Shown here in pieces: positions 41,374 to 48,522 of a stretch of DNA of 49,053 bases. Both the position numbers and the translations under genes were made by a program. The stretch's first letter is position 1, and each line of letters begins with the position of its first letter. The notes under the pieces are model-generated. The model saw only the letters and a program-made list of their open reading frames with translations. It had not been told where the DNA came from and ran no database searches. The stretch spans positions 1 through 49,053 of the forward strand of contig JAAVYA010000002.1 in NCBI GenBank assembly GCA_022790855.1, in the 5' to 3' direction. The DNA is from Lachnospiraceae bacterium (GTDB lineage: Bacteria; Bacillota; Clostridia; Lachnospirales; Lachnospiraceae).

Positions 41374-42871
41374 GATAGTCGATATCGTATTGCTTGATTT
41401 TTCTTGAAATGGTGGAGGCGTTAATATTTAACTTTCGCCCTGCGTCCCGGAGATTGTCGCAGGTGGAAAGGGTCGCTTCCAGAAGCTGCTTTTCAAATTG
41501 AGCCACTGCCGTATTGAAATCCGTATTGGCAGAAACAGGTTCCTGCTGCTGGGAAATGTTTAACAGCCCAGTGATCACGCCGTCTTCTACCTGCCCTACG
41601 CCTGAGCTGCATAATACCAGGTATTCAATGATATTTTCCAGCTCCCGAATGTTTCCGGGCCACTGGTATTGGCGCAGGTAACCCACCTGCCGGGGAGTCA
41701 GTGTAAGAGGACAGTCGTATTTTTGGCTGAATATATCAATGAAATGACGGCTTAAGGCTTCAATGTCTCCGGTACGTTCCCGAAGAGGGGGGACGTGTAT
41801 GGGGATCACGTTGAGGCGGTAGTATAAGTCCTGCCGGAAGCTGCCGGCTTTTATTTTTTCCTTTAGATCCGAGTTGGTCAAAGCGATAAACCGGATATTT
41901 AGCTTGATGGGCTTGGTGCCGCCGATGCGGGTGATCTCCTGGGACTGGATGGCCCGAAGCAGCTTTACCTGAAGATCCATAGGCATGTCCCCGATCTCAT
42001 CCAAAAGCAGTGTGCCGTTGTTTGCCAGTTCAAACAGGCCGGGCTTTCCCTTGACATTGGCGCCTGAAAAGGCTCCTTTTTCATAGCCGAACAGTTCGGA
42101 TTCCAAAAGCTGGGCCGGGATAGAGGCGCAGTTGATTTTGATAAAGGGAGCCTTATTTCGTTTGCTGTTGCGGTAGATTTCGTCCGCAATTACTTCCTTT
42201 CCCACGCCGGATTCCCCGGTCACCAATATGGTGGCGTCAGAGGCCGCCACATGGCTGATTAACGTCCATATATTTGCCAGTGAGGTGTCCTTGCCTATCA
42301 TTTCCGGCTTTTGGCTGTCCTGTGAAACGGCGTTAGAGGCTGACCGCTCGATCTGGTGAAGCTCTTTGATAAAGGCGTTGAAATCGTTTTTCAGAAGCTT
42401 TAAGGAAATGATCGGGCGGCTCAGGGCTACTACCTGGTGCAGATTTCCCTCCTGGTCAAAAAGGGGGGTGCCGATGGCATAGCTCATCTGCGGCTTCCCA
42501 TCTTTTATCGCGGTGGAAAGGCGGAAAGCGGGTTTCTTCGTTTTTAATACGTCAGGAACAGAACCTCCGGTATAGACTTTATCTTTTCCGGTCAGGTCCC
42601 GGACGTTGTGATTTATCACGCGTTCCGGCTGGATGCCGGTATTTTTGGTGTAAGCAGGATTAACATAGAGGACGTTGCCTTGATTATCTGTGATAAATAC
42701 GCCGTCGTCCAGGCAGTCTACCACTTTTTTGAAATCTACGTCTTTTTCTAAAAAATATTGCAGCTTTGCGTCAATGGCATGAAGCTGCCGGGTAATGGCC
42801 GGGTCGGATGATTGTTCCATGGTTTCGGAAAGCATATCGCGGATTTGACAGATTGCCAGATATTGATTCAT
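41348..42871 (-). CDS. Sigma-54-dependent activator with PAS sensor
   Basis: A 507-residue bacterial enhancer-binding protein. A PAS domain at about 47-155 (DCLDDGVFITDNQGNVLYVNPAY) probably senses a small molecule or redox state. The AAA+ domain at about 190-430 has Walker A GESGVGKE, the sigma-54 contact loop EKGAFSGA (a GAFTGA variant with Ser), Walker B LLLDEIGDM and the arginine-finger segment FRQDLYYRLNV. A Fis-type helix-turn-helix closes it (LRDAGRKLNINASTISRKIKQY). Start ATG 42871 follows GGAGG; upstream in-frame codons to 42973 lack a site. It is the obvious regulator of the four sigma-54 promoters around it. Confidence 0.92.
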   Translation of the reverse strand: MNQYLAICQIRDMLSETMEQSSDPAITRQLHAIDAKLQYFLEKDVDFKKVVDCLDDGVFITDNQGNVLYVNPAYTKNTGIQPERVINHNVRDLTGKDKVYTGGSVPDVLKTKKPAFRLSTAIKDGKPQMSYAIGTPLFDQEGNLHQVVALSRPIISLKLLKNDFNAFIKELHQIERSASNAVSQDSQKPEMIGKDTSLANIWTLISHVAASDATILVTGESGVGKEVIADEIYRNSKRNKAPFIKINCASIPAQLLESELFGYEKGAFSGANVKGKPGLFELANNGTLLLDEIGDMPMDLQVKLLRAIQSQEITRIGGTKPIKLNIRFIALTNSDLKEKIKAGSFRQDLYYRLNVIPIHVPPLRERTGDIEALSRHFIDIFSQKYDCPLTLTPRQVGYLRQYQWPGNIRELENIIEYLVLCSSGVGQVEDGVITGLLNISQQQEPVSANTDFNTAVAQFEKQLLEATLSTCDNLRDAGRKLNINASTISRKIKQYDIDYPKKREDKE

Positions 42872-42904
42872 GTTGTGTCCTCCATTTCTATACCTGATAG
42901 AAGT

Positions 42905-42933
42905 AGTATACCAAGAGCGGAGGACGTTGTAAA
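42905..42933 (-). promoter_or_regulatory. Sigma-A promoter of the activator gene
   Basis: On the minus strand TTTACA (42928-42933), 17-base spacer, TATACT (42905-42910), 34 bases before the start codon. Two GTTGCAT repeats lie just upstream (42948-42954 and 42968-42974, read on the minus strand). Confidence 0.6.
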
Positions 42934-43001
42934 CGATTGTTTGAAAAATGCAACAGATCTTTCTTTTATGCAACGTGGATCTTTGCCCATGAGACTTTTC
43001 T

Positions 43002-43047
43002 AAAAAGAAACCGCGGTTTTCAAATGAAACCCGCGGCTTCTTTTTTT
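43002..43047 (-). terminator. Terminator of the cyclase-family gene
   Basis: On the minus strand GAAGCCGCGG pairs with CCGCGGTTTC (43007-43040 region), loop 14, then T5. It separates the cyclase transcript from the activator gene downstream; an opposite T-run also allows plus-strand termination. Confidence 0.75.
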
Positions 43048-43059
43048 GAGTATGACGGA

Positions 43060-43878
43060 TTAATAAACGCCGTATTTATAAACTCTGTCAGGAACGTCTT
43101 TGTTGATTTTGTCTTCGTCAATAAATGCAACGGCCCGGACGATGGTTCCGTCTCCCATATACCATCTTAAAGGGAATGCACAGAACATAAATCTCTGGCC
43201 CTTTACTTTTTCGATATCGCCGCCCAGGTTTTCGATACCCATAACGTTATTGCCGAGAAGTATTTCGTGAACCGGTTCCCACTCCGGGAAATCTTCCAGA
43301 GGAGAATGACCGAATTCCTTGATATACTGCTCTACAATTCTGGGAACATAGGGGCCGGGGCCGTGTTCAGCAGCATATGTATAGAGGATATGATCCAGCG
43401 CCTGAAGGTCAAAGCCAACGCCTTTTACCTTATGGTCTACAAACCAATGAGCGCCTTCGATGGACAATCCAGGGCTGTATGCGAAATAGTCGTCATTCTC
43501 TCCCCAGCGTTTATTCATGCCGGTGCAGATCAATACCCAGTCTCCTTCTTTGATGCCGCCTTCTACCTTCTTCGCAGCGTTTTCAATATCTTCTACGGTG
43601 ATGAGCTCCCAATGTGTTTTGGGAATGTCCAGACATACGGCTTCTCCGTAGTAATTTTCCAATGGAAGCTCATGTGTATAGGGAGATTCCGGAATTACGT
43701 GGGAGGGGGAGTCGGCGTGTGTGGAATTGTGCATATGGAAGTCGTTAAAGGTCTGAAGCAGTCTGTAATGCATCGGCATATGCTGTACACGATCAATGTG
43801 GAAGTCGCCGTTGGACGGCCATAAGGGGTTGCCTCTGCCGAATGGATGAGATAAGTCAACAAGTTTTATGTTTCCCAT
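43060..43878 (-). CDS. Cyclase-family (kynurenine formamidase-like) metal hydrolase
   Basis: A 272-residue protein of the cyclase superfamily, which includes kynurenine formamidase and isatin hydrolase, metal enzymes opening amides or cyclic amides/esters. The signature HMHNSTHADSPSH matches H-x-x-T-H-x-D-x-P-x-H, and DLSHPFGRGNPLWPSN and GVGFDLQALDH fit the family. Length is slightly above the usual 210-260. It is transcribed from its own sigma-54 promoter and ends in a terminator, so it belongs to the regulon but not to an operon. It may open a lactone or lactam precursor feeding the hydroxy-acid pathway; this is inference. Confidence 0.82.
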   Translation of the reverse strand: MGNIKLVDLSHPFGRGNPLWPSNGDFHIDRVQHMPMHYRLLQTFNDFHMHNSTHADSPSHVIPESPYTHELPLENYYGEAVCLDIPKTHWELITVEDIENAAKKVEGGIKEGDWVLICTGMNKRWGENDDYFAYSPGLSIEGAHWFVDHKVKGVGFDLQALDHILYTYAAEHGPGPYVPRIVEQYIKEFGHSPLEDFPEWEPVHEILLGNNVMGIENLGGDIEKVKGQRFMFCAFPLRWYMGDGTIVRAVAFIDEDKINKDVPDRVYKYGVY

Positions 43879-43922
43879 GATAAATTCCTCCTTTTAAACG
43901 GTTTGCTTTTGTTAATTTATAC

Positions 43923-43939
43923 AGCAAATATTGTGCCAA
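43923..43939 (-). promoter_or_regulatory. Sigma-54 (-24/-12) promoter of the cyclase gene
   Basis: On the minus strand TTGGCACAATATTTGCT, matching YTGGCACG-N4-TTGCW except at the eighth position, 44 bases before the cyclase ATG. Arms GCCAAGA and TCTTGGC lie 60-110 bases further upstream and might be an activator site. Confidence 0.88.
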
Positions 43940-44110
43940 GTTTAATAGAGAATTGGCGCCCTCATAAATAAAGTGCAATTTCAGCGGAAATAAGGCCAAG
44001 ATCTCCTTACTCATTGGGCGTAACAGCTCTTATGGAGAATTTGTCTTGGCAAAAAATTAGGAAAAATGACAAAAAAGACAGAATTCAGGGGTGTTTTTTG
44101 TGAAAAAATG

Positions 44111-44119
44111 TGCTATGAT
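44111..44119 (+). promoter_or_regulatory. Extended -10 promoter of rpoN
   Basis: TGCTATGAT fits an extended -10 (TGnTATAAT). No good -35 hexamer is seen. It lies about 42 bases before the rpoN start. Confidence 0.4.
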
Positions 44120-44160
44120 GAAAAAAAGAAATGAAAATAACAATGCAAAAGAGGATGGTT

Positions 44161-45573
44161 ATGGAGTTAAAAGTTGAATTAGCCCAAAAACAGACACTTT
44201 CCCAACAGATGGTACAATCCATGGAGATTCTCCAGATGAGCGCCCAGGAACTGGAGGAATATATTGAGGGGCTTTCCTTGGAAAACCCTGTGATTGAATT
44301 GGATGACAGTGGACGGTATGAAGCGGACCATCATCGGGCCAGCCGCCAGGAGGACATTCAGCGGAAGCTGGATTGGCTGGAATCTACGGATTTGCAGAAC
44401 AAAGTATATTATCAGCAGGAGCGCAGGGAAGAGGAAAGCCGGGAGAACTGGCAGGGCGGCGGCCAGACCGGAGAAGATTTACAGGAATATCTCTTGTCCC
44501 AGCTTTTGTTTGCAGAATATTCCCGTAAAGACCGGGCAGTGATTGAATTTATGGTCCAGTCTTTGGACGGGCGGGGATATTTTACGGAAAAAATATCTTT
44601 TGTGGCGGGTCATTTTGGAATGACAGAAGAACATGTGGAGGAATTATTGGGAGATATCCAGTCTTTGGACCCGGCGGGGATCGGAGCCAGGAGTCTTCAG
44701 GAATGTCTGCTTTTGCAGCTTCAGAGGAAGCGAGAAGGGATACAGTCCAAGGAAGAACCCAAGGAGGAGTCTTTAGCGGAGATTTTAGTATGCCGTTATA
44801 TGGAAGAGATTGCCAAGAATCATCTTCATGGAATTGGGAAGGAGCTTAAGGTTTCCATGGAGGAAATAGCGGCGGCATGTGAAGAGATCCGCAGCCTGAA
44901 CCCTAAGCCGGGCAGCACTTTCAGCAGCCGGGAACAGCTGCGTTACATCAGTCCGGATGCCATTGTGGTTAAGTTGGAGGAGCAGTTTGAGATTCTGGTG
45001 AATGAATATCAGTATCCCCGTTTTTCGATTAGCGGCTACTATCAGGATATGATGAAAAGCACGGAGGATATGGAGGCAAAGGAATATTTGCAGAAAAAAA
45101 TCCGTCAGGCAGAGTGGGTACAGAACTGTATTTCCCAGCGTTCTTCTACGCTGCTTCGGGTAGTGCGGGCTCTGGTGGAATGGCAGCATGATTTCTTCCA
45201 ATTTGGGCCGGGGCATAAGCGTCCCATGCGTCTTGCAGACGTGGCGGAGGAATTGGAGGTTCATGAATCCACGGTGAGCCGGACCATGCGGGGCAAATAT
45301 CTGCAATGCGCCTGGGGCGTATTTCCTTTAAATTATTTTTTGACTTCTGTGGCAGTGCGGGCAGATTTCGGGGAGAAAGAAAAGACGCCGGAACAAGTAA
45401 AGGACCTGATTCGGCAGATTGTGGAGCAGGAGGATAAGAAGAAACCCTTAAGCGACCAGGCCATCAGCCAGCGGCTTTTGGAGTACGGGGTTTTGATTTC
45501 CCGGAGGACGGTGAATAAATACCGCCAGGAGATGAACCTTCCGGATAAGAGCGGAAGAAAGCAATGGGAATAG
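44161..45573 (+). CDS. rpoN: RNA polymerase sigma-54 factor
   Basis: A 470-residue sigma-54. Region I is the Gln/Leu-rich activator-interacting segment (AQKQTLSQQMVQSMEILQM). The core-binding domain follows, then the helix-turn-helix LADVAEELEVHESTVSRTMRGKYLQ and the RpoN box SRRTVNKYRQEM that reads the -24 element (family consensus ARRTVAKYRE). Start ATG 44161 is chosen because AAAGAGG sits 6 bases upstream and the family begins at M-x-L-x-x-x-x-x-Q; an in-frame ATG at 44131 would add ten residues. Having rpoN inside a cluster of sigma-54 promoters is unusual. Confidence 0.95.
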   Translation: MELKVELAQKQTLSQQMVQSMEILQMSAQELEEYIEGLSLENPVIELDDSGRYEADHHRASRQEDIQRKLDWLESTDLQNKVYYQQERREEESRENWQGGGQTGEDLQEYLLSQLLFAEYSRKDRAVIEFMVQSLDGRGYFTEKISFVAGHFGMTEEHVEELLGDIQSLDPAGIGARSLQECLLLQLQRKREGIQSKEEPKEESLAEILVCRYMEEIAKNHLHGIGKELKVSMEEIAAACEEIRSLNPKPGSTFSSREQLRYISPDAIVVKLEEQFEILVNEYQYPRFSISGYYQDMMKSTEDMEAKEYLQKKIRQAEWVQNCISQRSSTLLRVVRALVEWQHDFFQFGPGHKRPMRLADVAEELEVHESTVSRTMRGKYLQCAWGVFPLNYFLTSVAVRADFGEKEKTPEQVKDLIRQIVEQEDKKKPLSDQAISQRLLEYGVLISRRTVNKYRQEMNLPDKSGRKQWE

Positions 45574-45599
45574 GAGAAGTATGATACGTTTGGAGGCAC

Positions 45600-45643
45600 A
45601 AAAACCGCCGCATTGAATGGAGTATTCCGATGCGGCGGTTTTT
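45600..45643. terminator. Bidirectional terminator between rpoN and the NifU-like gene
   Basis: AAAAACCGCCGCAT (45600-45613) pairs perfectly with ATGCGGCGGTTTTT (45630-45643), loop 16. Confidence 0.88.
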
Positions 45644-45651
45644 GATTGCTT

Positions 45652-45948
45652 CTATTCATTCTTTGGGATATCTGTGTCATGCTGCAGAAGCTTTTTGGCA
45701 AATGCAATGAGATCCGGGCTGGTCTCCTGTACCACATATACGTCCCGGACTTGGGGGACGGCTTCCATGATTTCTTTTTTGATCACTTCTTCGGTGGTTA
45801 TCATGGCCAAAGGGCATCCGGAGCATTTTCCCAAAAGCTTTGCCCGTACAATCCCGTCTTCAAAGGAGACAAGAGAGATATCGCCGCCGTGTTCCGCCAG
45901 CACCGGGCGGATTTTTTCCTGTATGACATGTTCTATTTTGTCTTTCAA
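45652..45948 (-). CDS. NifU C-terminal-domain iron-sulfur scaffold
   Basis: A 98-residue stand-alone NifU-like (Nfu) domain carrying a 4Fe-4S cluster for delivery to apo-enzymes. The CxxC pair is C42 and C45 in GKCSGCPLA; IRPVLAEHGGDISLV is the usual start. The start codon is TTG 45948, preceded by AGGAGG about 13 bases away. It lies between rpoN and the 4Fe-4S-dependent dehydratase, which may be a client. It is divergent from the dehydratase. Confidence 0.88.
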   Translation of the reverse strand: MKDKIEHVIQEKIRPVLAEHGGDISLVSFEDGIVRAKLLGKCSGCPLAMITTEEVIKKEIMEAVPQVRDVYVVQETSPDLIAFAKKLLQHDTDIPKNE

Positions 45949-46039
45949 CGTTCCTTCCTCCTATAGCATCTTATCTGTCATTATAAAGGATATGGAACAG
46001 AAATGCTACTGGTGATTGGAGAAAATGGAATTGGAAAAG

Positions 46040-46056
46040 TTGGCATGGAATTTGCA
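46040..46056 (+). promoter_or_regulatory. Sigma-54 (-24/-12) promoter of the dehydratase gene
   Basis: TTGGCATGGAATTTGCA, matching YTGGCACG-N4-TTGCW at all but one position, 32 bases before ATG 46089. Confidence 0.88.
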
Positions 46057-46088
46057 TAATAAAATATAAAAGAAAGGATGTGATTGCA

Positions 46089-47540
46089 ATGGCACTGATG
46101 ACAGGTGACCAATATGTGGAAAGTATGCGAAAAATGAATCTTCAAATATATATGTTTGGAGAGAAAATTGAGAATCCGGTGGACAACCCAATTCTGCGTC
46201 CGTCCCTGAATTCCGTAAAAATGACGTATGACTTGGCCCAGATGCCGGAATATCAGGGGCTGATGACGACAACTTCCCACATTACCGGGGAGACGATCAA
46301 CCGTTTTACCCATATCCATCAGAGTACGGAGGATTTAAAGAACAAGGTTAAGATGCAGCGTTTGTGCGGCCAGAAGACGGCGGCCTGCTTCCAGCGCTGT
46401 GTTGGTATGGATTCGTTTAATGCGGTGTACAGCACTACATATGAATGCGACCAGAAGCATGGAACGTCTTATCATAAGAACTTCCTGAAATATCTGGAAT
46501 ATTGCCAGAAGAACGATCTGACCGTAGACGGGGCTATGACAGATCCCAAGGGAGACCGTGGGCTTGCCCCCCATGCCCAGGCGGATCCGGATCTGTACCT
46601 TCGTGTCGTGGAACGCCGTTCGGACGGTATTATTGTAAGGGGAGCCAAAGCCCATCAGACGGGAATTGTGAATTCTCATGAAGTGCTGGTCATGCCTACC
46701 GTATCCATGCGGGAAGCAGATCAGGATTACGCGGTCGCCTTTGCGGTTCCTTCCGATGCAAAAGGAATCTATATGATTGTGGGGCGGCAGTCCTGCGATA
46801 CCAGAAAGCTGGAAGGTTCTTCCCTGGATGTGGGAAATCCTGATTTTGGCGGTATGGAAGCATTGATCGTATTTGACGACGTATTTGTTCCCAACGAGCG
46901 GATTTTTATGGATGGAGAATATGATTTTTCCGGTATGCTGGTGGAACGTTTTGCGGGATACCACAGACAGTCCTACGGCGGCTGTAAGGTAGGCGTTGGG
47001 GATGTGCTGATTGGCGCCAGCGCCGTAGCGGCGGAATTCAATGGAGCGGCCAAGGCTTCTCACATCAAGGATAAGCTGATTGAAATGATTCATCTCAACG
47101 AGACGTTGTATTGCTGCGGCATCGCATGTTCTTCCGAGGGAACGGAAACGGCTTCCGGGAATTATTTGATTAATTTGCTGCTGGCGAATGTCTGCAAGCA
47201 GAATATTACCAGATTCCCCTATGAGATTGCCCGTCTGGCAGAAGACATTGCCGGAGGCATCATGGTTACGGCGCCTTCTGAGAAGGATTTGAGAGATCCC
47301 AAAATCGGGCCGGTATTGGAGAAGTATTTCAAGGGTGTGGCAGATGTTCCCACCATTGAGAGGATGAAGATTCTTCGTCTGATTGAGAACTTAACCCTTG
47401 GTTCGGCGGCAGTAGGATACCGGACGGAATCCATGCATGGCGCAGGTTCTCCCCAGGCGCAGCGTATTATGATTGCAAGGCAGGGAAATCTGGAAGAGAA
47501 GAAAGCCTTAGCTAAGGCGATTGCGCATATTGAAGTGTAG
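46089..47540 (+). CDS. abfD: 4-hydroxybutyryl-CoA dehydratase / vinylacetyl-CoA isomerase
   Basis: A 483-residue FAD- and 4Fe-4S-dependent radical dehydratase converting 4-hydroxybutyryl-CoA to crotonyl-CoA. The cluster ligands known from the Clostridium aminobutyricum enzyme (C99, C103, H292, C299) are here as C100 and C104 in CFQRCVGMD and H292 and C299 in YHRQSYGGC. Other family strings: LMTGDQYVESMRKMN, DPKGDRGLAPHAQ, VRGAKAHQTGIVNSHE, FDDVFVPNERIF, and MHGAGSPQAQR near the end. Length is normal. ATG 46089 matches the family start better than GTG 46080. Oxygen-sensitive, cytoplasmic, expressed alone from a sigma-54 promoter. Confidence 0.92.
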   Translation: MALMTGDQYVESMRKMNLQIYMFGEKIENPVDNPILRPSLNSVKMTYDLAQMPEYQGLMTTTSHITGETINRFTHIHQSTEDLKNKVKMQRLCGQKTAACFQRCVGMDSFNAVYSTTYECDQKHGTSYHKNFLKYLEYCQKNDLTVDGAMTDPKGDRGLAPHAQADPDLYLRVVERRSDGIIVRGAKAHQTGIVNSHEVLVMPTVSMREADQDYAVAFAVPSDAKGIYMIVGRQSCDTRKLEGSSLDVGNPDFGGMEALIVFDDVFVPNERIFMDGEYDFSGMLVERFAGYHRQSYGGCKVGVGDVLIGASAVAAEFNGAAKASHIKDKLIEMIHLNETLYCCGIACSSEGTETASGNYLINLLLANVCKQNITRFPYEIARLAEDIAGGIMVTAPSEKDLRDPKIGPVLEKYFKGVADVPTIERMKILRLIENLTLGSAAVGYRTESMHGAGSPQAQRIMIARQGNLEEKKALAKAIAHIEV

Positions 47541-47567
47541 AGGGACTTTAAAGAGTATAGGAAATGT

Positions 47568-47610
47568 AAAAGGTACAGGACGAGGAAATAGAGGTTCTGT
47601 GCCTTTTTCT
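47568..47610 (+). terminator. Terminator after abfD
   Basis: AAAAGGTACAGGA (47568-47580) pairs with TTCTGTGCCTTTTT (47595-47608), with two G-T pairs; loop 14, ending in T5. Confidence 0.75.
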
Positions 47611-47666
47611 ATAATTAGGGTGATCGGATAGATGATACAGCAAAGTTTGGAATAGAAAAAAATCTG

Positions 47667-48089
47667 TTATTTTCCATTCTCCATGAAAGCAATAAAATCA
47701 TCAGGAAGCAGTGCTTTTACAATTCCATCCTGATAATCTTTTACGTTTCTGGTAATAATACAGTCCATTTCTGCTTTTGCTGCTGTTCTTTCAATAACGG
47801 CATCCTCATAGTCGCTGACCGCTGAAGCCAGGGCATCCACACATTCATCTCCTGTCACCATTAATATCCCCATAAACGAGTACAATTTTCCCATCACCTG
47901 TTTTGCCTGTTCTGTACTGTGCAGATATTTTCTTACAAGATAATAGATATCGGTGGCGGAACTTGCTGTAATATATGCGGCCATGACTTGATTTGCAGCC
48001 ATAAGAAAAATCTTTTCCGCACTTTCTTTCCATGGTTTTCTGGATGTTAGCGCATCGACAATCACATTTGTATCAATCAGAGCTTTCAC
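47667..48089 (-). CDS. PIN-domain toxin (VapC-type ribonuclease)
   Basis: A 140-residue PIN nuclease. Acidic active-site residues sit in ALIDTNVIVDAL at the start, in the middle helix YYLVRKYLH/ECVDALASAVSDYEDAV, and in CIITRNVKDYQDG. Such toxins cut RNA when not bound by their antitoxin. The GTG start directly follows the antitoxin TAA with no gap, showing translational coupling. Confidence 0.85.
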   Translation of the reverse strand: MKALIDTNVIVDALTSRKPWKESAEKIFLMAANQVMAAYITASSATDIYYLVRKYLHSTEQAKQVMGKLYSFMGILMVTGDECVDALASAVSDYEDAVIERTAAKAEMDCIITRNVKDYQDGIVKALLPDDFIAFMENGK

Positions 48090-48305
48090 TTATTTTGCAC
48101 CAAGCCTCTCTCTTTTTGCTTCATCCATATCGGCATCTGCAGGAAGAATCCCAAATAAAGATTTTGCGGTTTCCACCCTGTCTTGATATGGATTTGTTAG
48201 CTTTGCTACTACTTTGCCGTTCTTTGTGATAAAGATATCCTCTGTTGCAGACAGGATCAGGTATTTTCCAAGATTGTTTTTCAATTCTGTTGCTGTAACT
48301 GACAT
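48090..48305 (-). CDS. Phd/YefM-family antitoxin
   Basis: A 71-residue protein with the Phd/YefM fold: SVTATELKNNLGKYLILSAT, DIFITKNGKVVAKLTNP, then an acidic/basic C-terminal tail that would wrap the toxin. It also normally represses its own operon by binding the promoter. Encoded first, as usual. GAAAGGAG lies before the ATG. Confidence 0.85.
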   Translation of the reverse strand: MSVTATELKNNLGKYLILSATEDIFITKNGKVVAKLTNPYQDRVETAKSLFGILPADADMDEAKRERLGAK

Positions 48306-48331
48306 AAAATCGCTCCTTTCTTTGTACTATT

Positions 48332-48360
48332 ATTATATCTGAATTGTACGGTTTTGGCAA
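48332..48360 (-). promoter_or_regulatory. Promoter of the toxin-antitoxin operon
   Basis: On the minus strand TTGCCA (48355-48360), 17-base spacer, TATAAT (48332-48337), 26 bases before the antitoxin ATG. Confidence 0.7.
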
Positions 48361-48448
48361 TATACTTAGCTGAAATATACGGGATGGACGGTATTATTCA
48401 TAAGGTGAGGAAATAGGAGATAATTTTGTCGGTTTTCCTCGTCTCTCA

Positions 48449-48477
48449 TTGACTTAAAGTGTCGAAATGTGTATAAT
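48449..48477 (+). promoter_or_regulatory. Sigma-A promoter of the chemoreceptor gene
   Basis: TTGACT (48449-48454), 17-base spacer, TATAAT (48472-48477), 45 bases before the ATG. Confidence 0.75.
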
Positions 48478-48522
48478 CAAATATATAAAATATAGAAGCG
48501 ATTTTAGAAAGCGGGGGGTTAC

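Noticed and set aside
44045..44061. TTGGCAAAAAATTAGG as a possible fifth sigma-54 site before rpoN
   Set aside because: The -12 element lacks the GC at the required spacing, and an extended -10 sigma-A site lies nearer to rpoN.
48346..48362. TTGGCAATATAC resembling a -24 element near the toxin-antitoxin promoter
   Set aside because: The -12 part reads TTAGC with wrong spacing; the same bases form the -35 of a good minus-strand sigma-A promoter.
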